Shown here piece after piece: positions 57,711-64,000 of a stretch of DNA of 64,000 nucleotides. Under the pieces are notes generated by a model, which worked only from the letters and a program-made list of their open reading frames with translations, was not told the DNA's origin and made no database searches. The stretch lies in the NCBI GenBank assembly GCA_964017145.1, contig OZ024850.1, forward strand, positions 2,643,618-2,707,617, read 5' to 3'. Every line of letters begins with the position of its first letter. Position 1 is the first letter of the stretch. This stretch comes from Agrocybe praecox (Eukaryota > Basidiomycota > Agaricomycetes > Agaricales > Agrocybaceae). Made by a program: the position numbers and the translations under genes.

Positions 57711-58706
57711 CTAGAGGCGAATAACCGTGAGTATGGCAACTCGCCCATCTTGGGCGATACCGTGGTTGACTCCTTCAGGTAGCAAGTTTAAGTGTATGTT
57801 GTTTCCGATGAGCGGTGGAAGACAAACCTTTCTTCCCTTCTTCCAACAGATCGGTACGCCATTCAACTTCTGCTTTCCACCAATAGCCTTTGTAACGCCC
57901 GCCCCTAACGGCTCTCTCTACGAGCCAGTCACGGCCTAAGTTATAACCGTTTGGAACGATCGTATGACGTTTGCTGGAATCAAATTCTTTGGATGCACTG
58001 TCGTAATATAAATGGTTGCCTAAAAGAGAGCCAAAGAAATATAACTTACCCAATAAACCATGCGCCACTGTTGGCCATTGTGCCGTTCTGTTTCCAGGCT
58101 CTGAAATGTTGGCCTCCTGTGAATAAGCATAAACTATGAGACTCATGCGTTGATGCTTGGCGGTTAGCTGACCTGCCAGACTCTCCCAGCAAGTTCCCCA
58201 GATTGGAAAGTAATGTTGCCTTGCGAGGAAAAGTTCAGTCTTTCGTCCATCACCATCACCAAGATCAGCATCATGAAGGTTTCCATAATGTAGCCCTAGA
58301 CATTCTTCAGAGTATCCTAAAGACCTATGCGTCAAGTAAGCATGTAGTGTTGTTGGCATGTTTAATCCGATGACGTACTTAGTGTAGAAACGAAAGCCGT
58401 AGTCGGTCAACACGAAAGGGTCTGATAATCCAGAGATAATGATATTTAGTGGTTCGCCATACTTCTTGGTAGTGAACTAAAATTTCTCTTTTGAGAAGAA
58501 TCGAAAGAGCTTGATTAGAAGCCACTCACATCAAGGAATCGACCGCCATTTAACCTTGGATCAAACCAACCCAATTCTGCATTCCCGGTCGCTTGTTGTT
58601 CAGTTCCAGGCTGAATCAAAGGCACTTGGGGAGAGCCTTGCAGAAAGTAGTCAAGGGGAGAGGCTACCACTGCGGTGGCTAACCAACAGAGGAGGAAAAC
58701 GGACAT
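57711..58706 (-). CDS. Small secreted protein of unknown function, Agaricomycete family
   Basis: Exons are 58706-58530, 58476-58379, 58324-58173, 58116-58050, 57997-57828 and 57772-57711 (241 residues). The N-terminus is a signal peptide, MSVFLLCWLATAVVASPLDY. The mature protein contains AELGWFDPRLNGGRFLDFTT, EPLNIIISGLSDPFVLT, LGYSEECLGLHYGNLHDADL, GDGDGRKTELFLARQHYFP and WGTCWESLAGGQHFRAWKQN. It continues with GAWFIGASKE, KRHTIVPNGYNLGRDWLVER, GYWWKAEVEWR and GVNHGIAQDGRVAILTV. I recognise the pattern as that of a conserved secreted family in mushroom fungi, but I know no activity. The many Asp, His and Gly residues in HYGNLHDADLGDGDGRK could bind metal, by inference. It is divergent from AVL9 (234 bases between starts). 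Confidence 0.88.
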
Positions 58707-58940
58707 GGTAGTGGTGCGAACAAGAGATGGAGTTTCGCTACTTGCATTGGCAAACTTAGCTGCGGGTCGGAGGAGGCCAATTCCGTCGACTACAGGGACT
58801 AAGTATCTCCATTTGGATCAATAATCAATGCACCTAATTATGTAATTAATTGATCGGTGTCGTAGCAATGCAGATTGCAGAAATCTAAATTTCGAGCTTT
58901 ATTGCCATCATCATTGACGACGACTGCGACAACTTGAACT

Positions 58941-61900
58941 ATGACCTCCAGTTTACTCCTTCCCCCGTCGCCAACGGAGTCTCAAATACGCAACTTCTCA
59001 CGAGACTCAGACGACGAAGACGCAGATACTGCCTCGCAGCGTTCAATATCCCTTTCGTCACCCCCTAGGTCCAAACATAGTTCCATTACCAGCGACCCCC
59101 GCCAGTCTTTTGCATCTCAAAGCTCAGGATCCGATTCCAATAGAAAATCAGACTTGTTCACAGATTTTCAGTCCGACGTTGATGTCGGTAACAGCGCGTT
59201 TGGGATTGGGAAGGTTCAGGAAACACCTGCTTCTTCGGTAGCACCTTCACTGCCCGGAAATGAGACGAGGGAATTCAAGCCCGTCACGTACCCACCCTCG
59301 CCACCCAACAGAGATGACACAATGTCAATATCATCATTTGCCTCCACCTCATCACGGAAAGCACGCCCAGAATCTCTATTGATAAACCCAACGAACGACC
59401 CAATCGTATTAGGTGTCGCATTGGTGGACTTTAATCATCTTGTATGCCTGACTGCTTCCTTTCGGGCTTCGACGTTACCTTTAACTGCAGAGTTAGGTTG
59501 GCCCGCGCATTGAATATTCAACGGGTGGAATCTTTGAGGACGAAGAAGTGGCTAATAACTTACCATTTCTTGCATTGCCAGATGGCGCCCATCTCGTGAG
59601 TCATTCTTAGATACATACATTTATAAAACAGCCCGATGATTGATCGTCCGCAGAGTAGCGAAGATTACTCGTACTTCCATCTAGTAAACCCTGGTCCAAC
59701 GCCCACGACTATATTCGGAATTTCGTACGTTCCTTACGTGCAACCCGGACATACATATGTTCATATCAGACAGGTGTAATCAACAAATACCAGCATCAAG
59801 TCTTTTGGTTAAAGGCCCTGATGTCACTCGGTCGACTGTGCAGAAAGCTGTCGTTGTTCTTGCTTCGAAGCCTGTCTTTGGACCCATACGGTCTGTCATT
59901 ATGGTTTTTCACAGTGTCCTGCAATCTAAACACAACTCTCAGGGAAAAACTTCGAGTAGTAACGACCGCGCTATTCTTGCAACGAGATTTCCGAGATTCG
60001 AGTATTTTAGATGACTTTGCTGCATCTTTAGAGCGCTCATTGCGTACCCAATTGACTGAGAGTGGACTTTATATGGGTGGGTCCTATAAACATATTCATT
60101 GACGATTGATGTCTGAATTGAAGCCTACAGGCACGAGTATGTGGGTATCTTGCCAATACCTTCATTTTGACCAAGACTAATATACTGGGAAAGTCGTGAT
60201 CTCGTGCATACCTTCAGACAGAAAACACTTATCTTAGTGAAAGCATTAATGTTGCAAAAACGAGTATGTTTGCAATCCAAAGTCCTGTGACTTTTCACTC
60301 TCTGACGTTGTGCTTTCTAGATCATGTTTTATGGATACCCTGTGGAAAAACTGTGTACATACCAATACTCGCTAGTATCGTTGCTACCCGGTAATTTTAC
60401 CCCTTTTTAAGCGCTTCCAGAAAAGCTCAACCGCTCTAGGCCTCCTCCAGACATTAGATGATTGTGGCTCGCCTCCTTTGGCAGCACGGGCACCAACATT
60501 GTCTCCAGCGACGTCCTTGAAAACGTCAGATCATAAAAGTATGATGGCCTTCATGGGCTTACCTCTCGATATTTTTGGAAAGGTGGCATTTTTCTTTTCG
60601 TCATGCAAAAACATTCTTCTCATACTTTATTGGTAGGATGCCTTTTTCCAACCTTACCTCCCTTTGCAACAACTCGACATGCTAAAAAATACGCCTAGCT
60701 GGCTCTGTGGCTGTACTAATTCTATAATCATGCAACAGAGTGAAATAGACCTCTTAGTTCATGTATGTGTTGCGTTGTTATTTCATCCAGCTTTTTTGTA
60801 CTAACAGATATGCCATTAGACGGACACTGGTGTCTTCGAATTCCGTGATCCTAAGCTTGAACGTTCAGCCGGACTGACTGCAGCAGATCGTAAATGGATG
60901 GATGATATTCTGACTGACGTCAATGAAAGCTGGCAAGCCGATGATGCTGGACGTTCCAATGGAATGCAACAGTACGCTTTCCCTATTTGCTGTCCAGGAT
61001 ATATGCTGATTCTCAGAAACACGATTTTAGATTCAAAGGGAGCGATGATTACTTGCGAAGTAAATTTGATGAATATATCTCGGCAGCTCTTTCATCGGTG
61101 AAGTATCGAGATTTCGTTGCAAAGGGCATTAATGGAGGTGTCATGATAACTGGAGGATCAGGTTAGCCTCACCTTTCGCGCGTGACACCCTTTAACTCAT
61201 GAACTTTGACTAGGCGGTACCCCGAGCTCAACCGAAGATTTCAACCCGTTGTGGATTTCTGAATTCAAAAAGACGAATGCCTATGAGGTCTGGAATAGGA
61301 TAACAGATCCACTTATTTTTGACATTGTTGAGCCACGGTATGTTAAATCCATGATGCATGTAGACGAATGATTCAGACGTCAAACTTTAGACATCCCTGT
61401 AACGAAAAGCCATCTGTTGTGGCTGACATTGGTCTACGTCTTCAGGAAGGTATACAAGATCTGAAGCTAGAACAACAACTCGCACCTGCACGAGAGGCAG
61501 TTGCAAGAACTATAACTGTTGGCTCCACTAATTTCTTCAAGGCGGTAGAAGGTGTTCGAGAACGATGGGCTCAGCGAACGACGAGCAGTGGCACTGTTGT
61601 TACATCTTCATCGGCTTCCAGCATCAATGAAGACTTGTCCAAGTCTTCCCGTGCAAGCACGCCGCCAGTGGAGGTATCAAAATCGGATTATGAAGATATT
61701 CCACAAACGGCAAGACCAGTGGACTACGGGAATACAAATGGCAATAGGACAAATTTGCGACCATTTTCATTGACGAGTACAAACTCCCTTCCTTCTGATT
61801 CGCCTGCAACAAGCCCAGCTGCTGGAGTTACGAGCCCGCTTAAGCCATTATCGGCTTGGGGTGCGGGTTTAGGTTCTTTCCTCTCCGCCAGGACATCAAG

Positions 61901-62249
61901 GTTTTCCATGGCATTGAAGACACCGACCAATGCTCGTCCTGACGATGTACAACAATCTACGCCCGCTTTTCCTCCCACACCACTACCCGTGCATGAACAA
62001 TTTGGCGAACCTGAGGGATCACCATTGTTCAATGGTATGAGCCCAGGTGTAAGTCCGACTGCTGCGACCAAGACCCAGGGGCATAACGATTCGGCTCCGA
62101 GCATTTCTAGTGTCCTCAACCAGCCAAGTTATTCTACGCCCTCTGACGCTGTCGCGGGAGCGAGTAGGACTGTGTTTGTGGGGCCAGAAGTAACCAAACC
62201 ATCAGAGGTTGAACCAGCGGGTGCTGATTCGGGTTTCCGTGTTCTATAG
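58941..62249 (+). CDS. AVL9: AVL9 family late secretory pathway protein
   Basis: A DENN-like protein needed for exocytic transport from the Golgi. Fourteen exons: 58941-59441, 59497-59595, 59654-59724, 59774-59890, 59943-60076, 60131-60140, 60194-60263, 60321-60390, 60440-60582, 60637-60762, 60820-60971, 61031-61161, 61214-61337 and 61391-62249 (868 residues). After a disordered Ser-rich N-terminus the core begins VLGVALVDFNHLVGPRIEY and continues through FLALPDGAHLSSEDYSYFHL, TTIFGISCNQQIPASSLL, FGPIREKLRVVTTALFL, SIRDLVHTFRQKTLILVKAL, MLQKRIMFYGYPVEKLCTYQ, YSLVSLLPGLLQTL, WLCGCTNSIIMQQSEIDLL and VFEFRDPKLERSAGLT. A long Ser/Thr/Pro-rich tail follows. Exon 6 is only 10 nt; the 5' splice site after it is GTGGGT at 60141, the only choice I found that gives GTSIRDLVH in frame. 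Confidence 0.93.
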
Positions 62250-62493
62250 CTTGCGTAGTGGCGTATATTAACAGACGAATAATTTCATTAGGAAACATAG
62301 GATTCAATGTCACGCCGCTCGTGTCATGTTTTCCCTGAGGACTTTTTTGTTGACTATTCTCAAATTGGTACTTCAAGCTTCAAGTAGCGTGGCCAACCAT
62401 TGCTGAACGTGAACAGTGTGTCGGCATGACTTCCCACGCAGTGGTGCAGATACTTTGGCCACGTCTTTGTTGTCTCGATCTTGAGCAACAAGG

Positions 62494-62948
62494 CGTCGTT
62501 CTACTGCATCTATACACGACTTAGCGGACGAACTCATTGAAATCATCACCATACTATGCTCCCCAGGTGACCCTCACAACATATCGAATGTGTCTCGTCG
62601 ACTCAAACGCGTCGTCTTCCCACTCTATCCGACTGGCTTGGGTATTCTGCCTGACCTGGATAAAAAAATCATGCACGCTTAAGCTATTTGAATAGGGCCA
62701 TCTATTACCATGGCACTCGTTTTCCTAAGCCTCCTTTCCTGAGAGTTTTTTCTCTGGGATTCTCGGTAGGAGGGTGGGTGCGAGGCAGAAATTCGACAAT
62801 ATCTTACGTTCTTCCAAAATTGACTTCCTTTACCGGGTCACTCTTGCAAGTTAGCAGCTTTCTGAACACTATAACAGACCTTCCCTCTTTGAAACCCGTT
62901 AACTTTATATTTGATTCGCTTGAATACAGTATTATCGATCTGTATTAG
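62494..62948 (+). pseudogene. Truncated, frameshifted F-box gene relic
   Basis: A frame starting near 62494 reads SIHDLADELIEIITIL followed by GDPHNISNVSRRLKRVVFPL, an F-box-like start, and stops at TAA 62680-62682. Just before the stop is a run of seven A (62662-62668). Shifting frame there restores a continuation, SYLNRAIYYHGTRFPKPPF, and LPKLTSFTGSLLQVSSFLN with LPSLKPVNFIFDS to 62948. No start codon suits the first part, and the usual downstream leucine-rich region is missing. It sits in the 0.9 kb between AVL9 and EBP2, which otherwise appears empty. Confidence 0.6.
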
Positions 62949-63170
62949 TACGACACCAACTAGCGGGTTCTTAAAGGCGCTTAAAAGAGATAAGTAGCAG
63001 GCGCTAAACAACGGGCCGGATTAGCCGCTTTCCATTTTCGGTCTCTATTTGTATATGCTTGTTCCCGAAGCCGCTAAATTTCTCATTTGGCAAATGACTG
63101 AGGACAGAACGGAAATTGATGTTGGCGACTGCATTCCCTCTTTCTTTTTTCCTTCTTTGAAACTTTAATT

Positions 63171-64000
63171 ATGCCTTCCTCGGAAAAGGCGTCAAAAGCT
63201 GCCCATCCTGGCGCAAAATCGGACAAGACAAAACAAAAGTCCAAAGCAAAACCTACTTCAAAAGTAATTGAGACGAAAAAGGCCCCTTCTCCCGAACCTA
63301 TGCCAGAACCAATAGAATCCGAGCGTGAAGATGAGGATGAGGATGATGAGGGAGTTGATGAAGAAGGAATGGCACGACTTATGAAGCTATTAGGCGACGA
63401 TGGCCTTAACGATTTTGAACAAGCTCAATTGGAAGCCATGGCCGGCAACAGCGAAGATGAAGAGGATGAAGAGGATGTTTCTGACGATGAAAATGTCGCA
63501 GATGGCGAATTAGTTTCTGATGAAGAGGATCTCGAAGCAGAAGATGAAGAAGACGATGGAGCAGAAGAAGACGAGGAGGAGGACAGTGAAGACGAGGACG
63601 AAGAAAATGCAAACGAAGATGTTTTATTGGAAGACGCAGAATCTGTTGATGAGGATGCTGTTCCTCGTCAGAAACTCGAAATAGACAACGGGGTTAGTGG
63701 TATTCCCAATTCTGAAATTCACTGTACTGACGATCTTTGTTTAGGTTGCCATGGACCAGATACGCGAGTCCATTCAGCTGGACCCTTCATTACCATGGAC
63801 GGAAACTCTAGTTCTGTCTTATCCTCATACAATTGATGTCGATGTCAACGACGATCTTAAACGTGAACTTGCATTGTATGTGCCATTCTTATATCGTGGG
63901 CTACAATATTAATTATTATATTCTAGCTACAAGCAAGCTTTACATTCTGCCAATGAGGCTCGTGCTCTCGCAGAAAAAGCACACTTCCCCTTCACTCGTC
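63171..64000 (+). CDS. EBP2: rRNA-processing protein EBP2 (5' part; gene runs off the window)
   Basis: A nucleolar protein needed for 27S pre-rRNA processing and 60S subunit assembly. Exons are 63171-63692, 63745-63875 and 63927 onward. The N-terminus is basic (Lys/Ser), then MARLMKLLGDDGLNDFEQAQ leads into a long run of Asp and Glu (about residues 90-160) typical of nucleolar proteins. The family core starts in exons 2 and 3: VAMDQIRESIQLDPSLPWTE, TLVLSYPHTIDVDVNDDLKR and ELAFYKQALHSANEARALAE, ending at the window edge with HFPFTR. The ATG at 63171 is the first in frame and follows a pyrimidine-rich leader. The conserved C-terminal basic half is outside the window. Confidence 0.9.

Noticed and set aside
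1..64000. CRISPR arrays, intact transposons, rRNA genes or a secondary-metabolite cluster
   Set aside because: No regularly spaced repeats, transposase or reverse-transcriptase motifs, rRNA sequence, or synthase/terpene cyclase/P450 groups were seen on either strand.

Overview
The window reads as the nuclear genome of a mushroom-forming basidiomycete (Agaricomycetes). Almost every gene is cut by many short introns (about 50-65 nt) with GT..AG ends, gene spacing is tight, and the protein families are typical of that group (basidiomycete PAS protein, F-box/LRR-like proteins, MYND proteins, a 241-residue secreted protein, a RAD4 with a long charged tail). I rebuilt the gene models by hand from splice sites and reading frame. 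All spliced models given with exon lists have a total coding length divisible by three, except where a break is stated.

Layout, left to right. 1-983: 3' end of an uncharacterised gene. 2271-4851 (-): SNF1/AMPK beta subunit. 5005-5545 (-): probable gene relic. 8644-10216 (+): secreted BNR-type beta-propeller. 10533-13213 (+): MFS transporter of the SVOP/sugar-porter type. 13896-14300 (-): RidA/YjgF deaminase. 14867-14937 (-): tRNA-Glu(TTC). 15146-19630 (+): RAD4/XPC. 20934-22356 (-): TRM61. 22450-25145 (+): PAS protein. 25146-30412 is a gene-poor, repeat-bearing gap. 30413-33141 (-): GH27 alpha-galactosidase. 33674-34758 (+): MDE1. 35084-38887 (+): RecQ helicase. 38991-40314 (-): NTA1-like amidase. 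41054-42880 (-): STE7-type MAPKK. 43592-45583 (-): DUF2235 hydrolase-like protein. 46661-49847 (-): AMP deaminase. 50080-51470 (-): ORC6. 51727-53235 (+): MYND zinc-finger protein with an in-frame stop. 53505-55262 (-): F-box protein. 55561-57165 (+): F-box-like gene with an in-frame stop. 57711-58706 (-): secreted protein of unknown function. 58941-62249 (+): AVL9. 62494-62948 (+): F-box relic. 63171-64000 (+): 5' part of EBP2.

The genes do not form one pathway. They are housekeeping loci (energy sensing, nucleotide excision repair, replication origin recognition, tRNA methylation, purine and methionine salvage, secretion, rRNA processing, a MAP kinase cascade) mixed with secreted carbohydrate-active or unknown proteins and fast-evolving F-box genes, several of them broken. 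I found no biosynthetic cluster, no CRISPR array and no intact transposon.

The most striking feature is splicing. I infer an unusual number of microexons, including a 3-nt exon in MDE1 that encodes only the expected catalytic glutamate, a 5-nt exon in the PAS gene, 6-nt and 12-nt exons in the alpha-galactosidase, a 10-nt exon in AVL9, a 14-nt exon in AMP deaminase and two 15-nt exons in RecQ. Three introns must be GC-AG to keep the frame. All of this can be tested with RNA-seq.
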